Of a DNA stretch of 64,000 bases, positions 12,983 through 25,397 are shown piece by piece. The stretch lies in assembly GCA_008921705.1 (NCBI GenBank), contig VFFE01007501.1, positions 124,001-188,000 on the forward strand, given 5' to 3'. The notes under the pieces are model-generated. The model saw nothing but the letters and a program-made list of their open reading frames with translations, searched no databases and had not been told where the DNA came from. Source of the DNA: Burhinus oedicnemus. Lineage: Eukaryota; Chordata; Aves; Charadriiformes; Burhinidae. The position numbers and the translations under genes are program-made. Every line of letters begins with the position of its first letter. Positions within the stretch are counted from its first letter, which is position 1.

Positions 12983-14579
12983 AATAGGAAATTGCTAAAA
13001 TGGTCTCTTTGTGATCAAATGGACCACACATATTTTTTATTGTTTTTGGTTGTACAGGTCTCATGACTACTGTGAACCGAGCACAATTTCTGAGTTTATC
13101 AGATGTGCTTATTCATTTGTTTCTCATGTGCTGTTTTAAAACTATACCTGCATCTAGTGCTTCACCTCAAAAGTGAGTTTTAACACTGCCTGCTGGCAGA
13201 ATAGGAGCGACAAGATTCTTATCATCCCTGTTAGATGCCCTTGAGCAGCTGTAAACTGGAGGTGGGCTGGTGACGGGTGAGGGGCTTTTCCCATCAAAGA
13301 TAGGCCCACCCAGGACTGAATAGGCAACGCATTCATATTCCCCTACCATCACTCAGATATTCTCAGACAATTAAGCAGAGGAAATGAATTTAAAATTGAA
13401 TACTCTTTGGTACGGCTTCTTGAAATTACTTTTATTAATCAACATTGATTTTTAAAACATTTTTTACATAATAGTGTCATAATTTTTCCTGCTAAAGAGA
13501 GTAGCAGGGAACCTGGCAAAGGCTTGGGAACTAATGAATCTGATTTTGTATTCCACGTGCCATGGCCCAGAAGCCAGGCTGTGACAGATTTCTTTATTGA
13601 ACCTTCCGGCAGGCTCTTTGTGGGCGTCATTTTGTAAATGAGGGTTTGTAAGCCATGACCATGGAAAAGGATCATTGTCCATAACAGTGGATGGTTCAAG
13701 GGGCCTGATTAATAGTAGCGAACAAAGGCTTTCACCTTGAAGGTCACCCATTCAGATTTAGCCCAGTCTGCCAGTGACAGCAACTTCTTTGCTTCTCAGA
13801 ACCCTAAGGGACAAGAATGATGAACAGAAATGCAAGCAGCAAATTGCACCACAAAAATACACACTGGGGGCGAGAGGGAGAATACGCGCATCTCTAGGGA
13901 TGTCTAGTATAAGGGCTTAATTTGTTTGCTAATCTCCCCAGAGACCAATTGTGTTAGAAGGCTCTGCAATGCCTGTAGAAGAAGCCTCTCTCTCTATGTG
14001 GTCTCTTTAGGGAGACGAAATGGACTAATTAGCTTAACTGGGTCATGTAAGTACTGCCCCAAACATGAGTCCTAGTGACAGGCTTGCTGGGAAGACTGAG
14101 AAGCGATTGAGTGTCACTGAGAAGTGCTTCTGCCATGCTGCATGTGTTGTGGCACGTTAAGTTGTGTGCGTGGAGCATCCATGAGCTTCTTCCTTGGTAT
14201 GGGTATTTCATATTTCTCTCTGTTGTTGTGTCTCTTTCTGGCTTTGGATTCCTATGTAAGATTTCTGGGGCAGAAACTGTTTCCTGCAATCATACAGTGC
14301 CTGGGTCGTTGAAGAGAGCTGAACTTCTTACTGCCTCTGGAACCTGCAAAACCTGTGAAGATGTGTTCATGAAATGAGAGATTGACCCTGAAGGAATATA
14401 AAGATTCCTTGTCATCTTTAAAGTGATTTACACATACCTGCAGGACTGATTGGCCAGGCAAGAATCCACTGAAGAGGTATTTGGATACTGTCTTGGATCA
14501 GTGATGTTAGATGTTAAATGACAGGGTAAGACCAAAAAAAGAACACACAGTGAAGTGGACCTGTAAGAACGGGGAGGAA
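12983..14579. other. Unique non-coding DNA
   Basis: No gene or repeat family recognised. 13440-13800 is of even composition and lacks simple repeats. A 61-codon minus-strand frame at 13167-13352 reads plausibly for a short stretch but matches no domain I can name and has no convincing splice context. Confidence 0.55.
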
Positions 14580-14700
14580 AGAGCAATAAGGCAGTTTATT
14601 GCTGATTAAGCATCTGCTAATCATTCCATTAATCAGAAAATCAAAACCAGACTGCTGGATGATTGGGTCAATTCACTAATTCTTATTAGCAGCAAAAGGA
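14580..14700. promoter_or_regulatory. Possible regulatory element: cluster of TAATC/GATTA homeodomain cores
   Basis: GATTAAG (14604-14610), CTAATCATT (14618-14626), ATTAATCAG (14629-14637), GATGATTGGGTCAATT (14658-14673), ACTAATTCTTATTAG (14675-14689). These cores fit homeodomain factors, including OTX/PITX-class TAATC binders. Density is higher than in neighbouring DNA. Function is inferred from motif density only. Confidence 0.25.
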
Positions 14701-16740
14701 AAGAAGGGAGAGGCGGGTGGCTGGTGTGTCTTCCCCATACTGCTTTCCAAATAACATGGGAAAAGAAGGTGCCAACAGAATATGAATATGAAATAAAGTC
14801 TGAAGGATGGTGTAGTTGTCACTCTTAGGACAGAGGGGAATGAATGTTTCTGCATAGGACTGAATGAACTGGTTAGTAAACCCACCTCCCTACCATGGAG
14901 CAGGTTTGCAGTTGACCTTAGACACTACTGGAACCATGCCTGGAGATGAGTTTACCTTGGCCACAGGCATCTTCACCCTCTGAGTGACCTGATGTCAGGA
15001 AAAAACACTGTGAGAATTGTTATCTTAATAACAGTGGAATGAATACTTTATTTGAGAGGGTCATGGCTCTTGGATTAGTGTTGGAGGCCCTGGCATCAGA
15101 CATTAAGTTTGCACCTCCAGAGTGGTCTATGCAAGCAAAATGAATTTTACTTTGTTTACAAAAATTGTTATTTCTCAGAATAATATTTCCTTATGCTTCC
15201 CCGACACTTTTTACTGCATACCTTAAAGTGCTTTATAAACTTCATGAATTTAGTTTCAAAACACGCTCTACCCTTCTTAGCATCTCCTCGTGTTCACCCT
15301 TGCCCTACATTTGTATGGGATTATGGAAGTTAGGACATGAGTTGCAAAATGTGGATTTAACAGTGCACCACTCACAACTGGAATGAACTTCCAACTGCTA
15401 ATTATTCACTTGAAAGATCATGGATGACTGTGAATAACAGATACATCAGAGTTTTCCAGTCTGCCCCTGGACAGTTCATAAGTACAGAAATGGCAACATT
15501 CATTGTACGGTTTATTTGTTGTGAAGTGTTTACTTGGCTCTGCTCCCATGTCTATAATACCAAGCCAACAACAGTAGGACCCAAACAGACTTTCTCGTGA
15601 GATATCCAGATCTTCCTGTTTCAAATCTGGCCAGAAAATACAAGAAGAACAGCTTCTCTTGTGGCATTTTAGTATTTCCAGTCTCTGATCCCAGAAGCAG
15701 AGAAGCAGCAGAAAAACAAAGGTGAATGAACAGAGAAGAGATTCCTTAAAAAAGATCTTTTTCAAGCAGAAGTTACCAGTACCCAGCCATTCCTTCATCA
15801 AATCCAGTCTGTGCCTGTGTGCTGTCTTGCAGAAAATCGCACCGAAGAGTTATAAGATTCCCTTTGGGATCCTGTGAATTTTAAAGCCTCCAATGAAACC
15901 TCAGGTGAACACCTAGGGGTGAAGCAGAATCAGTACTGACATTTTTCCTGAACCATTTCTCCAGTATGGCTGGAGAGAAGTAAAATGTATGCTGTTGGGA
16001 TCCTGCAGCAGCTCTGCAAGAAACCTTTATTTAAAGAGACCTGTGGACACCCAGCACTGTGCTGTCAAAACTCAACCTGACCCTGCATAGCCCAGCTGTC
16101 AGCTCAGTCTGTAGACCTTCTCTTGCCTCTTCAGCTACTGAAACATTGTGCGAGGACTGTCAGCTCAAGCTCTCTAGGGTGGCTTTCAGTGTTGTTGGCT
16201 CTAAAGTTTTAAAAAAGAGATTGTCCCTGAAATCCTGATTTTGGTTTACAGTCACAAATCTTAAAACTTCTGGGGATATTTGATGTTTTTGGCTCTGGTT
16301 ATTGAGCAGTTTGTGTACCCCATGTTTTCCCATGTCTCAGCAACTATGAGAGCTAGAGAGATGAGAACAACAAAAAAGGTACTCCTGCCATCTCTGGACT
16401 CCAGGAGCTGGAGCTTCAAGTAAAGCACTGGTTTTACGAGAACCAACAAAACCCATTCCTGTTCTTTCTCTGGAAACTGGCCTCATATAGCATTTTCTTT
16501 GTTTCCAGAGCACGCTTGTCAAAACATTTCACTCTTCCTTTCTAACCTATGACTGAAGGTGATCCCAGCTCCTCCCTGGCCCCCTGCCTTGTTTTATCTT
16601 GGAAAGCATAATGCTTTTAGGTAACAGATGCTCAGCTGCCTAAAGATGCCACCTATAATGGGGAAATAATCTGAAATGGAAAGGGAACATTAGCCTGGGC
16701 TTTGACATGTCAGATCTGAGAGGAGAGTGGAAGGGTTCTG
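14701..16740. other. Unique non-coding DNA
   Basis: No gene or repeat family recognised. The longest frame is 127 codons on the minus strand (15418-15801) and its translation is unfamiliar. Nothing else stands out by eye. Confidence 0.6.
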
Positions 16741-16772
16741 GCAGCGGCCTCAGGCAGAGCTGGGCTGGCAGG

Positions 16773-16800
16773 GTTGCCATGGCAATCAGCTTGTTTATCA
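16773..16800. promoter_or_regulatory. RFX X-box-like palindrome beside a forkhead-like site
   Basis: GTTGCCATGGCAAT at 16773-16786 is a 14-bp near-perfect palindrome with one mismatched outer base pair. It fits the RFX-family X-box (GTTGCC, short spacer, GGCAAC) on both half-sites. Five bases later TGTTTAT (16792-16798) resembles a forkhead site. RFX and FOXJ1 factors act together at many ciliary-gene elements, so a cilium-related enhancer is one reading. The pairing could be chance. No transcription unit is visible nearby. Confidence 0.4.
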
Positions 16801-17689
16801 CATCAAGGTCCCCGTAATGAAACAGCAGAAGATGTAATTCAGAGAGCACTGAAAGTAAAATATACGTATCAGCGTGTATTAGGTTGCAAGAAAAGTGAGC
16901 AAAGAGATTGAACTGTCTCAATGGTTTATGCACAAATGGAAAGACTGAACGTCCTTTTGGTTTGAATAAAAGAAATGACAGATTTTTCAGCAACTTCAGT
17001 GTCAAGAGGTGATACTGATCAAAATACAGATATTGTTGTGGCACAAGTACAAACTGAGAGAGGCGTTCAGATGTGCAAACTAAACTCATACTTAATTGAC
17101 ATGAAGAATTACCCTGTGCTGGTTAATGATAGCTTTTCTATTCCTCCCATTTTCACTGAAAGAAAGGGTCAGGCAATCAGAAAGTTGTGTTAATGTGGGC
17201 CTTGGTTTGAGCGGAGTGAAATAACCTGTAAAAGCTGTGATGGCTTATTGCATAAGACAGTGCTTGCCTATAGAATATAGATCACCTTGTGGGAGGATCC
17301 AATTTTAAGAATAAGAAGATTGGAGTTATGGGATAGTAACAGATGGATGCTAAAAAATTTGTTAATTCTTGCACTGTTATTGATATAAGCACAGCCCTGT
17401 GCTATGCAAGCTTCTGTACAAATGTAACCGGTTACAAAGAGTAGCAGGATCAGCCGCTTAGTTCAATCAGGCAGAAAGGCAACAGATTTGATTGAAAGAA
17501 AAGGGCAGCTCCAGGCATCATTTTGTATGAGACATGTACTGTAAGCGCTAACCTGCTTAACCAGGCTTTGAAGGTCAGGCCACATGCTATTGGAAGAATC
17601 ATTCCTCTAGGATTCACAACAAGTTCCCGCACTTTACCTGTGCCTTCAGATTCAGTAGGTGCAAATGAGCAAAACACGAGTATTACACA
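16801..17689. other. Unique non-coding DNA
   Basis: No gene or repeat recognised. A 149-codon minus-strand frame spans 16640-17089 and covers the RFX-like site, but the product is hydrophobic-biased and unfamiliar, so it is treated as chance. Confidence 0.55.
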
Positions 17690-17900
17690 GCCAAGCGCGG
17701 GAGCCCTTGAGCAGGGAAACGCGGGCAGAGACCCTCACCCTTCCCACGGGCCCCGGGAGCCTGGGGCGTCTCCGCAGACTCTCTGCCTCCCCGTGCAAAT
17801 GGCTTTCACGTGGCTTATTGACTGGGCATCTGCACGCGTTGCTGCTTTAGTTTGCCCTGGAAAGCTTCAGAAACGGAGGAAGGAGCGTGTGTGAGAAAAA
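17690..17900. promoter_or_regulatory. Short CpG-rich block
   Basis: About 210 bases with roughly 16 CpG dinucleotides by eye, including GCGCGG, ACGCGGG, CCCGGGAG and GCACGCG. The surrounding DNA is strongly CpG-poor. It is shorter than a typical promoter CpG island. It might be a small unmethylated regulatory element, an unannotated promoter or exon, or a patch shaped by biased gene conversion. No convincing open frame or splice sites were identified. Confidence 0.35.
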
Positions 17901-20900
17901 CTGAAAGCTGACGGTCAGGATCTGCTGTGGCACTCTCTTCATAAGGGAAGACACAGAGGTCTGGAGGGGTTAATAATACACACAGTTAAATAAATCTAAA
18001 ACATGCACCAAAGTATAATGTTATAACTGAGTGAATTATACGCTTCAAAAGATCCCTGCTTACATATATAGCCAGTGTTGGCTATGCATCTACTCACACT
18101 GTACTGTGTATATTTGAGTGACTGGAACAATTCCCGAGGTTAATTACTAAACTAACCAAAGGACTTGACTCATTTGGAGCTGATGGAGACCACTGCACTT
18201 ATTCCTCAAATTTATCAAGCAAATATAATTATGCTGGTCATGACACATGGCTTGAGTAATAGCACAGACATATTGGACTAAAAAACCCTGCCTTGCCATG
18301 TGTCTCTTAGCCATGGAGAAACACTCACGCACCATAAGATGGGAGCTGATGTGGGAGGGAAAGTAACGTCCACCCACTGGGTAGCCCCCTGATGCCTTGC
18401 TTTTAAATTACATTGCATAACTGGAAACTACAGAAATATATGACATTATCTTCCTTGGAAGCTCAGGATATATTTGTGGGTAGTTCTCGCTAAGCAGATT
18501 TCTGATTGTAGGATACAAAGCAGTCTGGTTAGATATGACAAGTGGGTCAATAAGCAAGATGAAAATACGTCACTGAGGTCTTTGAGACGGTGCCTGAACC
18601 AGCTGCCAGTGAAATTCCACCATAGTTTTCAGTGGAACAAGAGCTTTGAATAGCTGGAGAAGAATGGCTCCAAGCCATCCGAGAAGCCCGATGACACCTT
18701 CTGATCTAATGTCTGCTTATCAGCCCTTGCAAAGACTGGCAGATACACAGTTGGTGTAACTGCATGTCAGTGAGCCACTGCCACACAAATCAAAAGTTCC
18801 TCTCACCAGCTCACCTCCTCTGCAAGCCAAGTGTTGGTGCTTCATCTCCTCATCTTTCACTGCACGTTGCTGCACCCCACACGATTGTGAACTTTCTTTC
18901 CCTAAAGCGAGTATCTTTTTAAGTATGTATTCTGACAGACATGCACAAAGTGACAAATTTGTAAACAGATATGAAGGCAGGGCAATGAATCTATCATTTC
19001 CAAGGTTGGTTAACTTATAGTCTGAAAGTCTTTTCCACTTCTAAGGTAATAATAGTTATATCCTTAAAAAATATGATTATGTTCCTGATTCAGCACTAAC
19101 TTAGATGTGCAGTTATGGACATCCCTACTTAATAAAGCCCTTAAATATATGATTAAATCCTACTAAAGCCCACTCTTAAGAGTTTAGTTGAAGTGACACT
19201 TAATTCGTTACAGCTTTAATAGACCCTCTACAAATCCTATCTAAATATGAAATAATGAAGCAGGAAGTGTCACCCATAACACCAGAATGATTACATTTAT
19301 TAACAGAGGTATTCTTGTGCACTGTCTACTTTTAGAATAGTTTTCCCTTTTTGGTTAACTGGCGCTGCATCTTGGCTGCCCTGTAGGACCACTGGCTGCA
19401 GCACCTTTGACATTAAATTTCTCAGCCTTCTGTACCATTTTGGCTGTGAAGAAGGTGATGGCAGTAGACATACAGTACCAGCCTTTGGACATCCCATTGG
19501 GTGCCATACAGGCCCCTGGCAGCAATTGTGACACTTGAGTGCCAGCTATGGGGATGTGCATGGGGACATCTAACCCACAAGTAGGGATGTGGCTGGTGCA
19601 GGTCTCATGAACCTTCCCTGCTTCTCCCTGGTTACTGTGGGATTCCTGTCCTGCCCTCTGCCTCCCGCTGCTAGCTCTCTGTGACTGCATTTGTGATGTG
19701 TCTGTGCTTGGGCTTTCCTTTTGATCGGAAAAGTTGAACGGGGCAGCACGAGTGTCAGTCAGCTGCCCAGTTTATCTATTTTCAAGTTGGAAAATGGGGA
19801 AGCTGATTACAGATATAATGTAGGAAGACCTGAGCTAAGAAGCTTAAGAACTGCTGATTTAGAGTAATAAGTTTCTTAAAGAAAAGAAAACAAAACAAAA
19901 GAAACCAGCCTTTGAAGCCTGACAGGCTTTATGACAATCTTTCTAGAGTTTGAACATGTGGGTGTTTCATGTAGCAGGATTTGGCAGAAAAGCCAGGCCT
20001 GCTTTATTTACAATCTCTTTGTCTTCTGGAAGACCTGGTGCACTTTAGCAATCAAAAAGACAATGCAATTTTGACAGTTGTTTAAAAAAAAGAAGAAAGG
20101 GAAAAAAAGTTAAAAGCGCTTGTTTACTCTATTATGTTTATTTTTATGTGTTTTTCTTATCACACAAGTGCTCTGCCCAGCTTGCCTTGGTCACAGATAT
20201 CAGTCCCCCTTTTTTGTGAACTGATGTAAATGAAAGGTTCAGTCATTTGCTAGAGTGAAAAGCGTTTTTTCTCTTTAAGGAGGAGCCAAATTGCAGGAGT
20301 CACTGTGTGCCAAGGATAAAGTAAGATGAATGAACCTCTTGCACCATACCAATAAGAAGTCAGTGCAGCTTTTGAGGACAGGTTATCTACACTCATACAG
20401 CTTATGGCAGAAGCACCAGTGGTGTTATAAAGTCAAGGAGCTTAAAATCAGGCAGATAGACAGTAAATAAAGGAGGTGTTTCCCATGGAGGACTACAGAG
20501 ACACTGGTCTGCAGCAGAAGATGGAAGAAGGAGGGCTTGACACGTGCCTCCACGCTTCCATGAGTGCATCCCAGTGACAGCAGATGCTACTTGCAGTGTG
20601 TGAAGCCGCCTGTTCCTCTCCCTGCACAAGGTCTGGTCGCCAGCGTGGGACTCATGCAGGGAGAGAGGACACTGTTACTGAACATCAGTTCATCATCTAC
20701 TGATCCCTGGTTTGGAGAGCAAGCTGCATTTCACTGCAGATTGTCATTGCTTGGCCTGGTCTGCATGCAGGAGCAACTCACATTCAAAACACCTTGTTGT
20801 CCTCGTGTGGCACTCATGAGAGCTGGGATCACCAGTCCCTTTGATAAACTCCTGCATGTCTTCACTGGCTACTGATCACCACTGGCCCAGGGAGCTGCCC

Positions 20901-23900
20901 TTGCTTCCTGAACTTGGAAGATATTTCCTGGCTCTAACTCCCATGAATTACTCTCCCTGAGTCTGAGTTATTCCCCCAGGTCCTGTGAAGACTTAGGGAT
21001 GCTATGGCTAAAATACCCTAATGATTCAGGATTGCTATGATTTACAATCCTAATTAGGTCCCACTGTGCATTATGATTGATTCTTTAATAGTGGGATGGC
21101 CTGCTATGCTTTTCAACAGGATTTCTGTCTCATTCAGTAAGCATGATTAGTCCTGCTTTGGGGGGTCCCCATGGCTATATTTCTCGTCCTCAGATGGCCT
21201 CTGAGTTTGTGAGTCTGAGTACAAGCCTTGTGCCCAGAGTGCAGGTTAAGGAGAGACTTGGATGTCTATCAACCCCCTCTTATGCCCTGATTTCCCCAGT
21301 AAGGAAACCCTGGCACACAACAAAGAAGGAAACCACTATATTCTCCAAAAAAGTGCCCTGCCTGGATAATAAGGGAAACAGGGGTTTTGAGTGCCTCTGC
21401 AGGCAAGGAAAAGCACAGCTTACATGACTTCCACCTTTCCCCAATGTGGGCGTTGGGAGGAAATGTTCACAGCAAATGCAGTAGGGACCTGGAGAAGATG
21501 GCGGGCAGGATCGTCATGGTAGAATCAGTGCGATACTGCCTGGAAAAATGGATTTTGTCTGTACTGCAGCTGCAGGGCTTGTGTGTGATGCTGGGCAGAG
21601 ACATACTAATTCTGTGTTTTCCATATCCTACCTGTGCACGATGCAAGCTGTGGAGCCTGCTTTGTAAAACAGAGGAGAGAAATCAGCAACTGGACTTAAA
21701 GCAATTAAAGCGCTACAAAACCTTGCGTCCCCTACTAAATCAGGACTTTCAAATGAAACACCCAGCACTGCTGGACATTTCAGATGTAATATCTCACTGT
21801 CTCAGTTCCTCATGTCCATGTGAAGTAACAATACCACATCGTTTCTCAAGATTTGTTGTGTATATCAATTAATTAGTTTTTGCAAACCACTCAAACACTG
21901 AAATGATGAATGCTTTAAAGAACTTATGATTAATGTTGTCTTCAGATTAGGTCTTCACAGTGTACATAAATAAGGCCTGGGGTGTACATAGAAAAATGAA
22001 GATAAAATGAAATCTGAACAGCTGCTTCTAGAGAAAGCAGATCCACTGTGTACTCCAGGTGGTGAGGGTGCTCAGAGGTGGAGTATGTGGGCGTGAAATT
22101 AAAGACCATGACACGTGCTTTGCCCACACAGGACCAAAGCAAGCTTGCATAGACCTCTTTTTATTGTTATCTTTGGGTTTTCAACTTTTCAATCTTTTAA
22201 TTCATTTAATGTGAGGGTTTTTTTGTGTACTTCGTGTACCAAGACACACACACACAACTCAAAGAGCTAATTTATTTGTGTCTGGGTACACAAAGTACAT
22301 TTGAAAAAGAAGAAAACAACCCTTTTACGTAAATAACTATGACAAATGCTGGAAACCACATGGCTGGTAGTGACATGCTAGTGCAGCCTTGTCATGAATA
22401 TTATGGGGGACATGGCCACCATTTAGGAGTACCAATATAATAATCTTTCTTGAGTTATGTTGTGTAGCCTCCTCACCAAATCCCAGCTCCAGGTATCCAT
22501 GGGATTATCCTGGTATCCTGTATTCTTGGGCAAGAAGCCATCGCTGAGCCATCTGCTGACTTGTTGAAGAAGGACTGAAAATACAGTTTTCCTCTCCATC
22601 TTGTCTGCTTCAGAATTCTGGGGCAAAAATGGTACCCTGACTTTCCCACCATTGTTGGGAATTCAGCTTTAATTAAGTGTGAACGAGTCCCATGGTTCCC
22701 AGCAGCATTAAAACACTGGACCACGCTTTCTGGCTCAATTCAAGCATTTCAGGAAGCCTACAGCGAGCGTGTCCCCAGCTCAGAGAGGCACAGTCATCCA
22801 GGAGCTGGTGCCAGCCTTGCCTCCCCACAGTTTTAGCACAGGGGAGACGGCAGACTAGGACTGAGCTGATGCTGCTGGTGGAAAGTCCCAGGGGAGTAAC
22901 TCAGAGTATCTCAGGCTTCTCTGAAGCATGGTCTGGGCTAGCAAACATGAGCCAGTGAACTTCTAACCCTGAGGTTTAGCGTTCATCCCTGAGCTAAATG
23001 AGACTAGGATGCAATCCAGCTGAAGTGTAGGTGTCTTCTGCCCTGGCTTCTTTCACTCAGGTGTGTGAAAAATGTGGGGTCAAATCAGCCGCTGGTGTCC
23101 GAGCCTCAGAGAGCCTCAACAGGATAGCAAACTGAGCATCTTACCTGCCAGCAGCTTCAGGTGTTTTTTCTGCACTAATGCTTCTGCTATAGCTCTTCCT
23201 GGGAGACCAGACCCAGAATTAGCAACGGTGGATTTCTTCCTCTCATCCTTTTTCCCTGCTGTATGCAGGGTCTTGCTGCAGAAGATCTGAGCCCCCTTTT
23301 GCATAAACCAGTGCTTTGCTGTGGAGGGAATCCAACCTATAGTAAATTACAGCTAGGCCAATCAGAGCTTGTCAGTTCAGTTTGAAAACAAGCGATCCTA
23401 TCTAATTTTCTACATGTGTGTTTTTCCTGTATATTCTTTAGATTTGCCTTGGCATTTCTATAGCAGCAGGAGACTATTATCTTGTCAACAATGGTCTATT
23501 GCATTGACATTATCTCTTAATTACACAATTACTTTGTTATGTACTGTAGTATGAGCAATAAAACATTTGAAGTACTTCAAGCAAATACAGTTTTAAAGGT
23601 TTAAAAGAAAAAAAATCCCAACCACCAACCCTTGATTCAAACTATCTGCTAAGTATAAGTACTGTTTTGTTCTCCTGATAGATTAATGAAGTAATCGTAC
23701 AATTAGTGCTAGAAAAGGTGTAGGTAAAATGGTGATGCTTTTTGGATTGGTAAAATGGTTCTCTTTGTCTTCTTATCCTGAAAGACGTGTCAAGAGAACT
23801 GGGCTACTTTACTAACATCACTCCTTGTCATATCGCCACGGGACACCTCAAAAATGAACTGGGTCAATCCAGCTCATATTATGTGGCTAGGGTCATCCTG

Positions 23901-25373
23901 ACAACATGCTGCATCTGCTAATTATGCCATTAAAGAAGTGCTGGTCTGACTACAGTCCTGGCTACCTACAGGGTTACATCTCAGCACCAGGTACAAATCT
24001 GTGATAACTCCACTGATTTTTCACTTCAGAGAAGCTAAACTGGGATACTGTACTGGCACTGCTGTTGCCTGAAAGTATGCTGGAAATGCAGCTCACAGAC
24101 AGGTATTCTGATAACGCTCTCCCATACCTACCAGGTCACTGCTTACTGACAGCTGCGTCATGCCCTAGACTTGCTCCCAACAAAGTCAATGATACTTTGC
24201 CGTTGACCTTGAATGACAGCAAACTTGAGACTAGCCTGGATAAACCGGTGCATTTGCCATGTATTTTATTTCAGAAACAAGTCTCCTTAGCCCCTTAAAA
24301 GTCTAACACTGCTGACTTTTAGACTTATCACTTATTCCTACAACCCTAGCCTTGCCTCCTGACAAAATCAATATTCTAAAAATAAATAAATAAGCATACA
24401 GTGCGAACATCTAAATTGAAAAACAGCAGTTGGCAGAGCCATGCATCTTTAATCTGGATTTAGTCAGTCAGATAGAGTGAAGCTTGGCAAGACCCCTCAG
24501 GCAAAGCATTCAACAAACATACTGTACTGCACTTAAGAAGTCCATCAGTCCTCTCCCCTTCACACAGGTATAAAGGAGCCGCAAGGTGGGAATGCTTCTA
24601 GTCACCTCTCCCACAGCTGCCCTCAGCCTCTCTCCTGAGATAACGGAGGAGGACGGTGGTGGCTGCTGGTTAAGGCTTTGTGTGTCAACACAAAGGAGGG
24701 GACAAGCTCCCATGGTTGGTAGGGAGAAGAGGTGGGATGACGTTAGAGGAGCAGGCTGCAGGTACTTCAGTGAGGTCCTTACATTGCCTCAGCCCCTCTC
24801 CGAGAGCAAATGCATTTCCAAAGAAGGGTCCTGATTCCATAGGGGGTAGGGCTTTTTGGTTTGGGACAACCATACAGGAAGGATTTGGGGGTGGTGACTT
24901 GAGCAGGACTGCTTTTCTTGTTTCAACTGTACCATTCCTAGTGCTGCCAGTCAAGAACTGCACCAAAAATTAACAGAAAGATGCTTCCAGATGCTTCCAG
25001 CTGCTCAGCTCCTCACCCACTGTTATCGCCAGAGGATTTTTGACTGGAACTCTTTTCTGTGAATAGCTATTTCTGGTAATCAAAAAAGGATATCATAATG
25101 TCGCATGATTGGAGAAGGAAGAGAGAGGGAAAAATGTAGGTCTGTTATACACCACTTGGGGAACTAAAAACAGCAGCTCTGAAGTACTATCTGAATGTGG
25201 ACATCACAGTGATGGACAATGAATAAGGCAGTGAGCAGAGCACATAGGCTTTTACACCAGTCTGTTTGCTTCCTTGAGCTGTTTATCGAGTTTGCAACAC
25301 ACAGTTTGGCCAAGATTCAATGGCTGTTTTGCACTGAAATATTTACCAGAGCAAGAGATAAGTCTAAGCTGCA
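17901..25373. other. Unique non-coding DNA
   Basis: No coding region, RNA gene or transposon recognised. Minor features are a short (CA)n run at about 22243-22255, an A/G-rich patch near 20080-20110 and a duplicated AGATGCTTCC unit at 24979-24998. The 161-codon plus-strand frame at 21387-21872 is among the longest outside CR1, but a rough estimate gives about one frame this long by chance in 64 kb, and its translation is unfamiliar. Confidence 0.6.
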
Positions 25374-25397
25374 CTGAGATCTCAGCTGAGATCTCAG
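25374..25397. repeat. Tandem pair of 12-bp palindromes forming a 24-bp perfect palindrome
   Basis: The self-complementary unit CTGAGATCTCAG occurs twice with no spacer, so the whole 24 bases equals its own reverse complement. Each half could fold or bind a symmetric dimer by itself. The flanking bases (A before, C after) do not extend the symmetry. No known family is assigned. Confidence 0.95.

Noticed and set aside
13167..13352. Minus-strand frame as a possible exon
   Set aside because: Reads smoothly for about 25 residues but matches no domain I can name, and no good splice sites bound it.
16640..17089. 149-codon minus-strand frame
   Set aside because: Leu/Phe-rich translation with no recognisable family. 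Length is within chance expectation.
21387..21872. 161-codon plus-strand open frame
   Set aside because: Among the longest outside CR1, but a rough estimate for this composition gives about one such frame by chance in 64 kb. The translation has no recognisable domain.
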